A stretch of 64,000 nt of DNA. Source: Culex pipiens pallens. Lineage: Eukaryota; Arthropoda; Insecta; Diptera; Culicidae. The stretch is from the NCBI RefSeq assembly GCF_016801865.2, contig NC_068939.1:65193273-65257272 (forward strand), in the 5' to 3' direction. Positions 1-11,799 of the stretch are shown here, piece by piece (position 1 is the stretch's first letter; each line of letters opens with the position of its first letter). Under the pieces are notes generated by a model, which was not told the DNA's origin, made no database searches, and was given only the letters and a program-made list of their open reading frames with translations. Both the position numbers and the translations under genes were made by a program.

Positions 1-1075
1 AAGTTCGCTAAAACTAGCGAAAAATGTCACTAATTTCTCAGCCTGCACAAAAATTACCTAGAATCGCTAATTTTTTTCGCTGGTTTGGAAACCGATGAAA
101 TTCTACCAAACCAGTGAAAAAAAAACACTGGTTTGGTGAAAAATGTCGCTGTTTGGGGGATCAGTTTTGCTAGAATCAGAAAATTTTCTCGCTGGTTTGG
201 AAAAAGCGGCAGGGCACCAAAATCAACCAGGAGATTATTGTACTAATTTTGGGAAACAATTCGCTGGTCCAGCGGTTTTCTATCGCTGACGTCCGGGTTT
301 TTTTTTCCGGCGGCAGCAGCTCGTACCAAAATCAACCAGGAGATTATTCTACTGGTTTCGGCGAAAAATCCGCTGGTTCAGCGAATGTTTCCACTGGACC
401 AGTGTTTTTTTGCACTGGATCAGCGTTTTTTATCACCGACGATTGTTTTTTTTTGTTTTGGCGGCAGAAGCCTATGCCAAAATAAACCAGAGGATTTGAG
501 AACCAGAGATTAATTGGGAATCGTGTAAAGATTTCGCAGTAACGGAAGCAGAATTAAAAGAAAGTCCAGCCAGGTTGTACTTACTTGCCACAGCACAAAC
601 TGTTCCGCGGCCATGGTCAAGTTCCTCGCCTACGATTCTTGCTGCCACCTGCGACAATTTGTGCACTCATCTATGCAGCAGTACAAATACATCTCCAGCT
701 TCACTGCACCGTATTTTTCTGCTGCGAGAACTTTATGGAAACGTGCTTCTTTTCATTGAAAAGAACCATCACCTGTTGAGTATGTATTTTAATGCTGAAC
801 ACTTGATGCAGAACTTTTTCATGCTTTTTTGTTTTGAAAAAACCCCTAAAGCAATTCGATTGCCACAAATCGCTTCCAAACGTGAACAATAACAAACATT
901 TATGACGGCTGTCGGAAGGATGTGTATCAAACCAGCGAAAACTTTCGCTGGAAAAGAAACCGTTTCGCGCAGCCACCTTTTTCAGCGAAAAATTTCGCTG
1001 GTTTAGAGAAAAATTTCGCTGATATCAGCAAAACCAACCCAGCAAAATTCGGTCGCTGGTTTGGCGATCGATCCC
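1..1075. repeat. Degenerate palindromic CGCTGGTTTGG repeat cluster
   Basis: The motif CGCTGGTTTGG or CGCTGGTTY, usually preceded by AAAAATTT or AAAAATGT, recurs many times at 1-440 and again at 925-1075, in both orientations, so neighbouring copies form short imperfect palindromes such as CCAGCGAAAATTTCGCTGG. The related phrase ACCAAAATCAACCAGGAGAT occurs near 217 and 326. The stretch 480-910 lacks the motif and looks like unrelated sequence or an insertion. No coding sequence is supported; short ORFs here run through the repeats. The family is not one I can name. Confidence 0.6.
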
Positions 1076-1500
1076 CTTTCCGTGAAATGTTTTTTTTTCT
1101 GATCAATTTAACGATGCAAAGTTACAGGTGCCCATATGTTTTATGAACGAAAAATTCAGGAATCATAGTAACATTCCAATAAGCTATCCATTTTTTAATT
1201 ACACTCTTCAAAGTTTTTTTGTGTGTGCAAAATAACCATTTTGATAAAAATCATTTTTGGATATATTTAAGATTACCTTCAGCAGAAGTAGAATTGGGTC
1301 TGGGACGAGATTGGAAGATTGAATCACGAAATTTATAAGACATTGCTTCTGTAGTGGTGTTTAGTAAATCAATAAAAAATTAACATACAAGAGAATTGCT
1401 TTAAGAATTTCATTTTTATACTGTTTATTCTACAAATAAAGATTAATTTATTGGGAAATGGCTGTGCGTAAACAAGAAAAAATATGTGTTCTTTTCTTTA
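1076..1500. other. AT-rich DNA, nothing recognised
   Basis: Homopolymer-rich AT sequence with no gene, RNA or clear inverted repeat that I can support. It may be intronic to the integrin gene, whose later exons must lie to the left of 3524. Confidence 0.4.
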
Positions 1501-2265
1501 TTTCCATGAATTGTAGAATTTTATAATGAAAAACTAATGATTGCAAAACAATTGAACTAGAGTAAAATGCATTTGAAAACACTTTTTCCATGGAAATGCT
1601 GAAACTATGGCTTGTTATTTCAATATTTATATTTTTTTTATTGTTTTACCTCCCCCCCCCCTCTCCTCCCTCGACCCCGGCCAGAGCCGAAGGACAACAA
1701 CTTTGAAAAATATTTGCATCGGCCTAATGCATTTTGAAGTGAGTGAGTGAGTGCTCTGGGGAAACCATGGGCGTAAGAGGGTTAAAAAAATAGGGGATAA
1801 AAAATAATTTTGTTCAGAAATTTTTTTTTTTCATTCAAGATATTTTTTTATGGATCGAAAACTGATTTGAATAAAATAAAATTAAAGATATTTTTCAAAG
1901 ATTTAGCCACCCTCCACCCCCTTCCCTTTTTTAAAAATCGAGCCGAAAAATCAGGTATCAAAACAATTTTTTTTTTCAAAAAACTTCAAAATTTAATGGA
2001 ATTAGAAATCTGATAAACAATTTGAAATGCATTTTCCTGCGTTGATAATAGAAATTTTGAAAACTAATGATACTGGAACTGGACAGGGGTAAAAAAAATT
2101 AATCCATTTTTCATTTAAATGTTGAAACCATAGCTTGTTATTTCAATTTTATTATTTTTTATTTTTTTGTTCTCCTTTTTCCTCGACTTTGGTCCAAGTT
2201 TTACATTGGCTTCAATTTTTTTTTGCAACGGCCTTAAAACAACAGTTCGGAAAAAGATTTGTTTC
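1500..2265 (+). repeat. Dispersed AT-rich repeat with C-run, two adjacent copies
   Basis: Two related stretches (about 1530-1730 and 2020-2260) share the order AACTAATGAT, AAATGCATTT, GCTTGTTATTTCAAT, a pyrimidine run and GCAWCGGCCT. The same family is inverted at about 6445-6915 and recurs near 28060-28330 and 29740-29880. Termini are not clear, so I cannot assign a transposon class. The C-run at 1650-1662 is a length-variable homopolymer. Confidence 0.5.
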
Positions 2266-2397
2266 TAAGTTAATAGCCCAAAAATATCTTCAGAATTATA
2301 GGCATTTTAAGCAGAACAAGTTTTTATTTTTGAAATTTTATGAATTCAACAATATTTGTTTTGATAACAAAAAAATTATATTGTTATGAAAACAAAA

Positions 2398-2727
2398 AAA
2401 AATCGCTCCCGAAATTCTTCATGAAAATCAATCAGCTGATGATTTTTTTTGAATTTCCTTTTCAGCACCACTTTAAAATATTTATTTCACTATTTTTAAA
2501 CACGTCACCCATCTACAAAATGTGACAAGTCATTTTTCGACGTGTGACGTTAAACTTGCAAGTGTAGCAGTGAATAAGATTTTCCGCCGAATAATCAAGA
2601 TGATGATTTTTTTAGATTTCTTTTACCGATCTTTCGTGCGCGAGAGAGGAGAGCCATGCTCCCTTCGGATTTTTTCTCTTGATGAACGTCCAATGATTTT
2701 CTTTTGATGATGATTATTCCATCGCTG
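2398..2727 (+). mobile_element. Truncated hAT-type MITE, relative of 11263-11678
   Basis: The right end at 2712-2727 reads GATTATTCCATCGCTG, the reverse complement of a CAGCG-type terminus. The body matches 11346-11678 throughout, including the segment GTGCGCGAGAGAGGAGAGCC. The left terminus is absent, so this copy is 5'-truncated and its target duplication cannot be checked. It carries no transposase. Confidence 0.65.
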
Positions 2728-3524
2728 GTTGGGATTGAAAATACTTTAATTGATCATTGATTGGTCCAACATTTGTATATTCTTTTTTAAATTCTAAGCC
2801 GAGCCAAATAGTTGAGCCTTCTTTTTTAATTTTAGTTAGTTTTTAATTTGTAGATGATCTGATTCTTTTCCATGAATTCAAATTTATACTCTACGTAAAT
2901 GTAAGTCAAGACATATTTTTATTAATAATTTATCGTGATTTTTTGCAGTTCAGTCATCAACATTCAGATGACTTTATTGGTCTACCGGTTGGAGTTCCCT
3001 GGGGGCACAAAAGGGTCCCGAAAGGCTATAACGTCACTTCACACTTATTGATTTTGCGTTTTTTCTGCTGGTTGAAAACTTAAAATTACTAACTATCATT
3101 GAATAAACTTAACAAAACCAGATTTTTTGAGTTTTCATTAAATTTCTCCAAAATCACTTAAAGAAATTAAAATACAGCAATAAAACAATTCTCCCAAAGA
3201 TTCACAGTTCATTCACACTCATATCTGGTCAGTATTCGGCCAGCTGACCAGCCAACAGTCACTAACTTCTTCCCTCTTATCTATTCTGTCCAAGACAAAG
3301 CCCGCGGTGAGTAGGAAGTGCAGAAAATAAACTGCATGATACAGATATCAACCCTACAACATTGCATTCCTTGCAACTCTTGGGCGTGCACTTTTTCCCC
3401 AAGATAACAACCACACATTACGCACATCCTGCAAAATAACAACCTCAACTCAACTGTTTGCCCAGAACTTGCTCATCACTTAGCGTGGCCCACGATGAAT
3501 CAAGTGTTGATTGGTGGTACTCAC
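2728..3524. other. Low-copy AT-rich DNA, probably first intron of the integrin gene
   Basis: No repeat family seen elsewhere in the window and no coding exon is apparent. On the minus strand this stretch lies directly downstream of the splice donor that ends the integrin exon at 3525, so it is read as intron 1 if that gene call is right. Confidence 0.4.
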
Positions 3525-3706
3525 CCTCCAGGCCTCAGGTTGAGCGCGAACCCAAAATATGACGAACGCACCTTTTCCCGGAACGTTTGCAGGGTGGGTT
3601 CTTTGAACACATGATTTGGCTGGGGCGACAGATTAAAGCCGCCGGCTAGCTGGACGACGACTGACAGCACTAATATCACAGACAAGGTGGCAGTTGACGG
3701 CTTCAT
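3525..3706 (-). CDS. Integrin alpha subunit, first coding exon (partial gene)
   Basis: Integrin alpha chains pair with a beta chain at the plasma membrane and bind extracellular matrix. The exon encodes 60 residues plus two bases. I place the start at Met 3706-3704 because it opens a good signal peptide (hydrophobic TLSVILVLSVVVQLA) followed by FNLSPQPN and SSYFGFALNLRPG, the way mature integrin alpha chains begin: an FNL start and a YFGF/YFGY motif in the first blade of the beta-propeller. Two in-frame upstream Met codons (3838 and 3799) would add a basic N-terminal extension before the signal peptide. The exon ends at a strong donor, GG|GTGAGT, with GT at 3524-3523. Reading past it gives a stop at once, as expected for an intron. 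All later exons (remaining blades, thigh/calf domains, membrane segment) are outside the window to the left. Which insect alpha class this is cannot be told from 60 residues. Confidence 0.75.
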
Positions 3707-4404
3707 TGGCGATGACGACGGCAGGTGGTGTTTGCTTTGGATTTCACTTTTTAACACTCTGGATTGTGCGGCTACTGATGATGGCTTGAATGACTTCATT
3801 TTGAAACGGCACTTTTTTCTGTTTGTTTGCCTCGTCACTAAGAACTTACATTGCTGACGAAACCTTAAAGGGTTAGGATCTGGAAGCGTTGAGGAAGTGG
3901 AGAAAAGACACGTTTAGTTTCACATCAATCACTGGCTAACTGTCTCAATGTCGTGGAAGAAGTTGTGTGGATCAGTCATTCAGTAGAACATCGAGACAAA
4001 GCTGAACGACGCTATGAGATGAATCACTCACTACCCTTACTCTATACTTTAACAGTGGCTGTGAGATATCGCCTGGAAGAGTAACTCTAGGAGATTAATT
4101 GTCGCTTTCCAGGCGAAATATCCACATGATCTGTCAGTTGAGTTGTGGTTTAGACGTTTGGACAGGTGGTAATATAGATTCAGGCATTGTTTGCTAGCAG
4201 TGATAATATTTATTTTATCCACATTTTGTGTACAAACTTGATAACTTGGATTTTAAAGAAAATTCTTTGTATTGGGTTTATTGATTATTCGCGAACTATG
4301 ATACTTTTATATTTTTCAAAAAAAAAAGAATAAATAAAAATGTTATTTTTGCTCTACTAATAACAAATTTCACATTCCTGTAATATATTTGCTTCAACTA
4401 TATC
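3707..4404. other. Upstream flank of the integrin exon
   Basis: Moderate-GC, low-copy sequence that should hold the 5' UTR and perhaps an upstream intron of the minus-strand integrin gene. I cannot fix a transcription start. A 14-bp inverted repeat is present: GATATCGCCTGGAA at about 4064 and TTCCAGGCGAAATATC at about 4107, enclosing roughly 30 bases. Confidence 0.4.
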
Positions 4405-5179
4405 CCAATTTGAAATTTGCAAAAAATATTCGGATCCTGTTTCTGATTAATCTTTTGCAACGAAATTGTATAGAACAGCAACTTTAATGGTCAAAATGAG
4501 TTTGAGGATTAATTTATGGCTTGACTGCTTGTAAAAAATCATGCAACTTTGAAAAAATATATAAACTTTCTAATTTTTTTGCCATCTTTCAAATCGTCCC
4601 AAATAAATGAAAATATTATTAGTATTTTTGTTGAGATGGATTTTTTTCAAATCAAAGTGTTTGGACATTGAAAATCTATACTCAACAACCATAAAATTGA
4701 TTTATTTTTTTCTTAGTGACCATAAAATAAAATTAAAAAAAAAATCAAGAATTTTTTTTTGTCATGACAAAAAACTTATCTCAGAACAAGTATTTTCAAC
4801 ATGTGAATAAATAAGAATTATTTAATATGCCTTAAAAATCTAATTTCTAGCGCTTTTTAACTTAAAACACTATTTCATTAAATCACAACTCAAAATTTTC
4901 AAATATTTGGAGCGAGTTTTTTAAATAAGTTGCATTCTTTGGGTAAATTTCATAAGATACATGGTTTCATATCATTTCATGGTTTTGTGATATGATTTTA
5001 GTGATATGGTATTCAGCCTTATAAATTAATTATATTAAAATAATTTTGAGTATTTAAAGTGGTCGAAATCAAAAGATATTTTTTCATATTTAACCCTCTT
5101 ACACCCTTCGTAGCTCGCTGCATAAATTTATAGCTTCAATCTGTAAATTCTCGAATGTCTAGAAATAAATTCTTCTCAC

Positions 5180-6411
5180 TAGAGCGTCCAATTTCCCGTC
5201 CCGGGAAAAAATTTCCCGGGAATTCCCGGGATTTCCCGGATAAAAATATTTCCCGTTTCCCGGGAAATTTGTGAATTTCCCGGGAATTCCCGAAATACAA
5301 GCAGAAGTATACACTTTCCTACCTTTTTGGCACCAATGTTTTGAAATTATACAAAAAATAATAATTGGAGAACCTGATTCATATTGAACAAATCAGATTG
5401 TCTGTAAATTTCATGTCAAGGTTTAACTCAGATAATATTTATTTCTGAAGTATTCACCACTAGGAATATTGTTTGCTTATATGTTGGGCAACAACAGTTA
5501 CGCTGTTATTGAATGAATATTAACTATTTTATTTTTGACAACCTTTTTTATGTTTTTTTTTTGTAATATCATTTGAAAATAAGATATGTACATCTTCCGG
5601 CCAATATCAACATTGAGATTTGTTTGACTTTTTTTACCTTGAACATGTTGGATGGAAATTGAACTGATATAATTAAATTTTTAAAAAAGGTTTGTGTGAG
5701 AAAATTTTGTTTCTAAGTATTCGAGAAATTACAGATTGAAGTTATAAATTTATTTATATAAGAAAAAATATCGTTGAATCTCAACCACTTTCAAATACTC
5801 AAAATTATTTTAATCTTATTGATTTAATAGGCTAAAATCATATCATAAAACCATGAAAAACCATTAAAAAACAACTTCGTATCAAATTTCCTAGTTGAAA
5901 AATAGTGTTTCAAGTTAAAAAGCGCTAGGAATTAGATTTTCAAGGTAAATTCAATGATTATTTATTTATTCACAAGTTGAATTTTTTGGTTTTTTTATTT
6001 TAACTTTCTGGTCACTGTGACAAATTAAAAAGTCATTTTATGGTTGTGGAGCATAGATTTTCACTGTCCAAACACTTTGATTTAAAAAAATCCTTCTCAA
6101 CATAAATACTAATCATATTTTCTTTCATTTGGGACGATTTAAAAGATTTAAAAATTAGAAAGTTTATATATTTTCTCAAAGTTGCATGATTTTTTACAAG
6201 CAGTCAAGCCATTTATTGATCCTCTCACTCATTTTGACCATTAAAGTTGCTGTTCTATACAATTTCGTTGCAAAAGATTAATCAGAAACAGGATAAGAAT
6301 AATTTTTGTAAAATTTCAAATTTCCCGGGAATTCCCGGGATTTCCCGGGAAATTTGTTGAAAATTTCCCGTTTCCCGGGAATTTTGTAACCCCGGGAAAT
6401 TGGACGCTCTA
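5180..6411. mobile_element. Non-autonomous hAT-type element with perfect 8-bp TSD
   Basis: The ends are TAGAGCGTCC (5180-5189) and GGACGCTCTA (6402-6411), flanked by identical 8-bp direct repeats CTTCTCAC at 5172-5179 and 6412-6419. Eight-bp duplications and TAGNG-type ends are hAT superfamily hallmarks. Terminal inverted repeats of roughly 100 bp are packed with CCCGGG and GAATTC palindromes. The 1232-bp body has no long ORF. It is inserted, in reverse, into an older relative of itself. Confidence 0.88.
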
Positions 6412-7313
6412 CTTCTCACACAAACCTTTTTTGAAAAATTAATTAGGCCGATGCAAATATTTAAAATAGTGTTGTCCCTCGGCCCTGGCCAAGGTCAAGG
6501 GGGGGGCAAAAAAATAAAAAAATATAAAAAATTCAATAACAAGCCATAGTCTTCACATTTAAATGAAAAAAGTGTTTTAAAATGCATTTTACCCTAGTTC
6601 AGTTGTTTTGCAATCTTTAGTTTTCAAAAAATCTAAGATCTGACAAAAATAAAAATTGTATCGAAAAAAAAAAGATTTTGCATCGAAAATATTCAAAAAA
6701 TCTTTAGATTTTTTAATGAACCCAAACATGTTAAAAATGATTTTAAACGCAGGAGAATGTTTTTTTATTTGATTTCAGGTAGTTGCACTTGAATTTTCAT
6801 TGAAATTTTGAAGTTTATTGTAAAAATATTTTTTTTGCCCCCTGATTTGTCGGGCAATTTTTGAGGGGGGGGGGGGGGGGGGGGGGGACAAAAACTTTTA
6901 AAAATATTTGTACCAGCTTTATTTCAGTTCAATTTCCATCCAACAAGTTCAAGGTAAAAAAAAGTTAAACAAATCTCAATGTTGATCTTGACCGGAAGAT
7001 GTAAATATCTTATTTTCAAATGATATAACAAAAAAAAATCGTGTAAAAAGGTTATGAAAAATAAAATAGTTTATTTTCATTCCATAACAGAGTAATTTTG
7101 GTTGCCCAACATATAAGCAAACAATATTCCTAGTGGTGAATGCTTCAGAAATAAATATTATCTGAATTAAACCTTGACATGAAATTTACAGACAAGCTGA
7201 TTAGTTCAATATGAACAGTAGATTGAAATAAATAAAATCAAATCAGGTTCTCAAATTATTATTTTTTGTATAATTCCAAAGCATTGGTGCCAAAAAGGTA
7301 GGAAAATGTATAC

Positions 7314-8671
7314 GGGTAATTCTCCGCCAACTCACAACTGCTGTGTGAGTTGGCGACCCCTCTTCGATTTGCGTGAAACTTTGTCTTTATTGGTAACTTT
7401 TGTCCCTGATCACGAATCCGAGGTCCGTTTTTTGATATCTCGTGACGGAGGGGCGGTACGACCCCTTCCATTTTTGAACATGCGAAAAAAGAGGTGTTTT
7501 TCAATAATTTGCAGCCTGAAACGGTGATGAGATAGAAATTTGGTTTCAAAGGGACTTTTATGTAAAATTAGACGCCCGATTTGATGGCGTACTCAGAATT
7601 CCGAAAAAACGTATTTTTCATCGAAAAAAACACTAAAAAAGTTTTTAAAATTCTCCCATTTTCCGTTACTCGACTGTAAAAAATTTTAGAACATGTCATT
7701 TTATGGGAAATTTAATGTACTTTTCGAATCTACATTGACCCAGAAGGGTCACTTTTTCATTAAGAACAATTTTTTTTATTTTAAAGTTTCGTGTTTTTTC
7801 TAACTTTGCAGGGTTATTTTTTAGAGTGTAACAATGTTCTACAAAGTTGTAGAACAGACAACTACAAAATTTTTGATAATTAGACATAAGGGGTTTGCTT
7901 ACCAACATCACGAGTTATCGCGATTTTACGAAAAAAAGTTATGAAAAAGTTACTTTTTGCGTTTTTCTTTGTTTCGTCGTCCGTTTCTGTCGCGGGTGAC
8001 CATGAACGGCCATGATCGATGACGACCAACTTTTACAAAACTTTTTTTTCGTAAAATCGCGATAACTCGTAATGTTTATGAGCAAACCCCTTATGTCTAT
8101 ATATCAAATTTCTTGTAATTGTCTGCTCTACAACTTTATAGAACATTATTACACTCTAAAAAATAACCCTGAAAAGTTAGAAAAAACACGAAATTTTAAA
8201 ATGTAAAATTTTGTTCTAAATGAAAAAATGACCCTTCTGGGTCAATGTGGATTGAAAAAGTACATTAAATTTGCCATAAAATGAAATGTTCCAAAAAATT
8301 TTTACAGTCGAGTAACGGAAAATGGAAAATTTTTTAAAACTTTTTTATTGTTTTTTTCGATGAAAAATACGTTTTTTCGGAAGTCTGAGTACGCCATCAA
8401 ATTGGGCGTCTAATTTTACATAAAAGTCCCTTTGACACCAATTTTTTTTTTCATCACCGTTTCAGGCTGCAAATTATTGAAAAACACCTCTTTTTTTGCA
8501 TGTTCAAAAATGGAAGGGGTCGTACCGCCCCTCCGTCACGAGATATCAAAAAACGGACCTCGGATTCGTGATCAGGGACAAAAGTTACCAATAAAGACAA
8601 AGTTTCACGCACATCGAAAAGGGGTCGGGGCAACTTTTCCCGATTTCGGGTGAGTTGGTAGAGAATTACCC
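7314..8671. mobile_element. Long palindromic element, GGGTAATTCTC ends, 4-bp TSD (copy 1)
   Basis: The ends are GGGTAATTCTC at 7314 and GAGAATTACCC ending at 8671, flanked by 4-bp direct repeats ATAC (7310-7313 and 8672-8675). The hAT copy at 5180-6411 preserves the empty site, near 5312, with a single ATAC, which confirms the boundaries. The element is an imperfect palindrome of about 1.36 kb: two arms of about 600 bp around an asymmetric spacer at about 7945-8030. Short ORFs in both arms are mirror images of each other and I do not consider them genes. The 4-bp duplication does not by itself identify a superfamily. Confidence 0.85.
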
Positions 8672-8773
8672 ATACTTCTGCTTGTATTTCGGAAATTCTC
8701 GGGAAATTTACAAATTACCCAGGACACGGGAAATATTTTAATTTTTTCCCGGGACGGGAAATTGGACGCTCTA

Positions 8774-9500
8774 GTTTGAAATAGTAAGTTTTTAGATATT
8801 GATTGATTTTTAAAAATTTGATATTTTATTAAAAAATAAGTAGGAAATTAAAACACATTTTCAATAAATGTTTTTAAAGCAATTATTTTTTGTTGAAATA
8901 TTTAATGGTGTGTTCTAAATCACAATCATTAGATTTCTTCCAGTATTTGATCGACTCGATTTATTATTATGTTAAAAGGGTTTCTAGCAAATTTTAGTTT
9001 ATTTCTGAAAATTACCAAATCTTCAAAACTATACATCTTTAAACCCTCAAATCTTCAAAAGTTATAAAAGGGATAAAATTTGTAATTTATATCTAAATGT
9101 ATTTTTCGTTTTGATATCTTCAAATAATTAAATCTTATTAAAATGAAGGTAAATCTTTGTGAATTTCATTAGATAGCCTTATATGGAGAGGCGAAATGCT
9201 TTCTAAGTATCATTATTGTCTTTAAAAAATTGTTAATTTCATAATTTTTGTAATTTTTAAAGATTTCAAGTCCTAATAAAGACAATTGAACCCCTGCGAA
9301 ACTCAGTGAATTTTTGGGGAACGGTCTTCTAAGATGAATAACAGAACTAAGTTTGACTTCAAATTGATTCAGTTATGATCGATCACTCAGAAAATTTGAA
9401 CAAAAAATACAAATTTACACAATTTTAGGAATGTTTTTCACGGGTGCTAAGTTGAGTAGTTTTTGAAGCGACCTTAACTCGGACTGCTTTTGGTAACAGG
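8774..9500. other. AT-rich DNA, nothing recognised
   Basis: No gene, RNA or defined repeat is visible. The first bases (GTTTGAAA at 8774-8781) should be one side of the target duplication of the older hAT element, but the matching side is lost. Confidence 0.4.
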
Positions 9501-9504
9501 CGGC

Positions 9505-9700
9505 ACCTTCCTAACTCTTTTTAGAGACTTGGACTCTAACTCCAACAACAACTCCCTACTACGGCTTCTACAGATCTAGCGTCTTCGACTCCAGTTTCTC
9601 AGAATTTGCTAATCAGAGGATTACGAATTCAACTTCTGTTCTTTGAAAAACTCGACGCTACAGACTCCGGCCCCGACTCCAACTCCACAGCTCTGTTTTT
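9505..9700. repeat. Degenerate GACTCC / GAGTCG simple repeat
   Basis: Irregular repeats of GACTCC, AACTCC and related hexamers, for example at 9528-9560 and 9655-9690. The same style occurs inverted at 39060-39290 (GAGTCGGAG-like). No coding potential is claimed. Confidence 0.5.
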
Positions 9701-10740
9701 ACATCCTTAAACTAAACAACTTCCATTACTCTGTCAATCACCAAACCTGTCCCATGGCCACACGCTTGACCCACAAAACTGTCAACGCCACTCGCGTAAC
9801 GAATGATCGATTGCGTAACCACATCACAAACAATCCATTATCATTGTCCGCCTCGAGGATCAGATCTTGAGACGTCGTTGTCACCGTCGCACACTCCTGT
9901 AATTGCAAACATTTCCTGCTTTCTTCTTAGCATCATGGTCACCATTCAGCAGCTGAAGATCAGACACGAATGAATCACAAACTCGTAACCACTGTTGTTC
10001 CTGAATTTAGCCATTTTAACCTACAGTTGAGACTTTTTTTTGACGGGTTGCACGATTTTTGGCAAGGTAGGAATTCACGATGAGTCACACGAGTTGTCTG
10101 CAGATCTTGCGATCAATTTCGGCTTTGCAGGGATTTCTGCTACGCAAATCTTCATTCACAACGTGCTTGTTTGACACTAATCACTCTGATGGCTCAATAA
10201 CCGATCGTATTTGCACAACTATGATTTCAAGCCACACCTAAAACATAACCAAAACTCAATTGACACCTTTGCCAAACTGCAGCACTGACAGATCGCTTAT
10301 CACACCACAACTTCTTCTTCTTCTTCTTAGACCACTCTGCACTGCTACTGATAACAGGCGGCACCTTACCCAGATAAACACGACTTCACACAAAAAGCTG
10401 TCCCAATATCTACCAAACTGCTTGCGAAAGATAAGCTAACGGACTCAACTCTTTCTCACAAGTTTAAAAAAAACGTCCACGCGCGCCGGCGGTTAAGGCT
10501 CAACTGGTTCTGGTGGTTGCCTGCTGAAGCGATACAACGCAACGCGATTGTGAATGACCGCAACGCGAATGAATTTTGAGAGGCGAGAGAGAAAATGAGT
10601 GCGAGATATGATAAAACTATGAATGAAGCATTTGAGTTGTTTTGAGTTATAGCACGTGCTTGGTTTAGGAGGAGAGTCATGTTTTGGGTTGGAAAGTTGT
10701 TTGTTTTGATGCTAAACAATATAAATTAACACCTTTAGGA
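9700..10740. other. Low-copy, higher-GC island; possible 5' exon or regulatory DNA
   Basis: In contrast with the surrounding repeats this kilobase is balanced in base composition and has no relative elsewhere in the window. It contains a CTT microsatellite at 10310-10328 and a CpG-containing segment at 10475-10600. On the minus strand a GT donor context, TATCTGGGTAAGGTG, lies near 10368. It could be an upstream exon or enhancer of the minus-strand integrin gene, but I see no proof. Confidence 0.3.
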
Positions 10741-11254
10741 AACGTTTTGTAATAGTACATATCGACCGTATAAGTGTTAAAAGACACGCTCTAAATGTGA
10801 CGATCAGCTTCACAGACAGCATTCTTATCCTTTATGATAAAAGTGACGTTGAATGGATTTATCAAATGAAGGTCAGAACACACAAGTTGATAAAATTTAA
10901 AACTATAAAATCACTTGAAAATAAAAAAAAATACCATTATGTTTAACGGTGAACATTACCCAGGGCTTTTGCACCGAGATTTCTGATACTTTCATATAAG
11001 TTTTCTGAAAACTACGAGAATCGCTATTTTGATTAAATTTGATACATTGGCTCAATTCTGAGGTTCAATTCAGTGGGAAAAATTGCATGAAAAGACATAT
11101 AGAGCTGGGTTAACAACCTGTAGGTTTGTCACCCTGCATGTCAATAATTTTAAATAAAAGCCACATTCATATACAACAACTTTACCTAAGACACCATTTT
11201 GCTAGCTTGCTTCCTTATTACGTAAAAAAAAGATTTCGAAATATCTACCGAAAT
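10741..11254. other. AT-rich DNA, nothing recognised
   Basis: No feature supported on either strand. Confidence 0.4.
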
Positions 11255-11262
11255 ACTGGCAG

Positions 11263-11678
11263 CAGGGATGGAATAATCGCGAAAAAATCAATTTCGCTTG
11301 CGAACTTTCTTCACCCGCGAAAGAGAGAGGAGGCAATTCACGCAAAAGAAAATCGCTCCGGAAATTCTCCAAGAAAATCAATCTGCTGATGATTTTTTTG
11401 TGGATTTCCTTGTCAGCACCACTCAAAAATATTTATTTCACTTTGTTTACACACATTGTCCATCTACAAAATGTGACAGGTCATTTTTCGACGTGTGACG
11501 TTACACTTGCAAGTGTAGTATTGAAAATGATGTTCCGCCGAATAATCGAGATGATGATTTTTTTAGATTCATTTTACCGAACTTTCGTGCGCGAGAGAGG
11601 AGAGCCATGCTCCCTTTGGATTTTTTCTCTTGATGAACATCCAAAGATTTTCTTTTGATGATGATTATTCCACCGCTG
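11263..11678 (+). mobile_element. hAT-type MITE with CAGSG ends and 8-bp TSD
   Basis: The left end CAGGGATGGAATAATC (11263-11278) and right end GATTATTCCACCGCTG (11663-11678) are inverted repeats, flanked by the perfect 8-bp duplication ACTGGCAG at 11255-11262 and 11679-11686. A CAGNG terminus plus an 8-bp duplication is typical of hAT elements. At 416 bp it has no transposase. The right flank continues as CAGTGTTGGAAA, itself like a hAT end, so the insertion seems to sit at the edge of another such element. A truncated copy is at 2398-2727. Confidence 0.85.
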
Positions 11679-11799
11679 ACTGGCAGTGTTGGAAAGAAAT
11701 ATAATGTTCAGCACTTATTTTGAAATGCCTCTTTTAAATACACTGTATCTTTTTTCAGAATCAAGATAGAACCATACTTTTTTCGGCAAAGTTTAAGAG

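Larger units (their letters stand above)
4405..8773 (-). mobile_element. Older hAT-type element, disrupted by two later insertions
   Basis: The intact end is at 8660-8773. Read on the minus strand it begins TAGAGCGTCCAATTTCCCG and continues as CCCGGG-rich DNA. Its body, on the minus strand, is 7309-6420 followed by 5179-4410, and matches the internal part of the inserted relative at 5180-6411 segment by segment. The far terminus near 4405 has decayed: the CCCGGG block and TAGAGCGTCC are missing there, so no target duplication can be read. It is broken by a palindromic element (7314-8671), by the younger hAT copy (5180-6411), and carries the dispersed C-run repeat at about 6445-6915, including a G-run at 6866-6888. 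No transposase is present, so it is non-autonomous. Confidence 0.7.

Noticed and set aside
7259..7549. Conserved ORF repeated at 7259, 8432, 59961 and 61055
   Set aside because: All copies lie at equivalent places in palindromic element arms and mirror each other, with no known domain. Similarity reflects DNA copy identity, not selection on protein.
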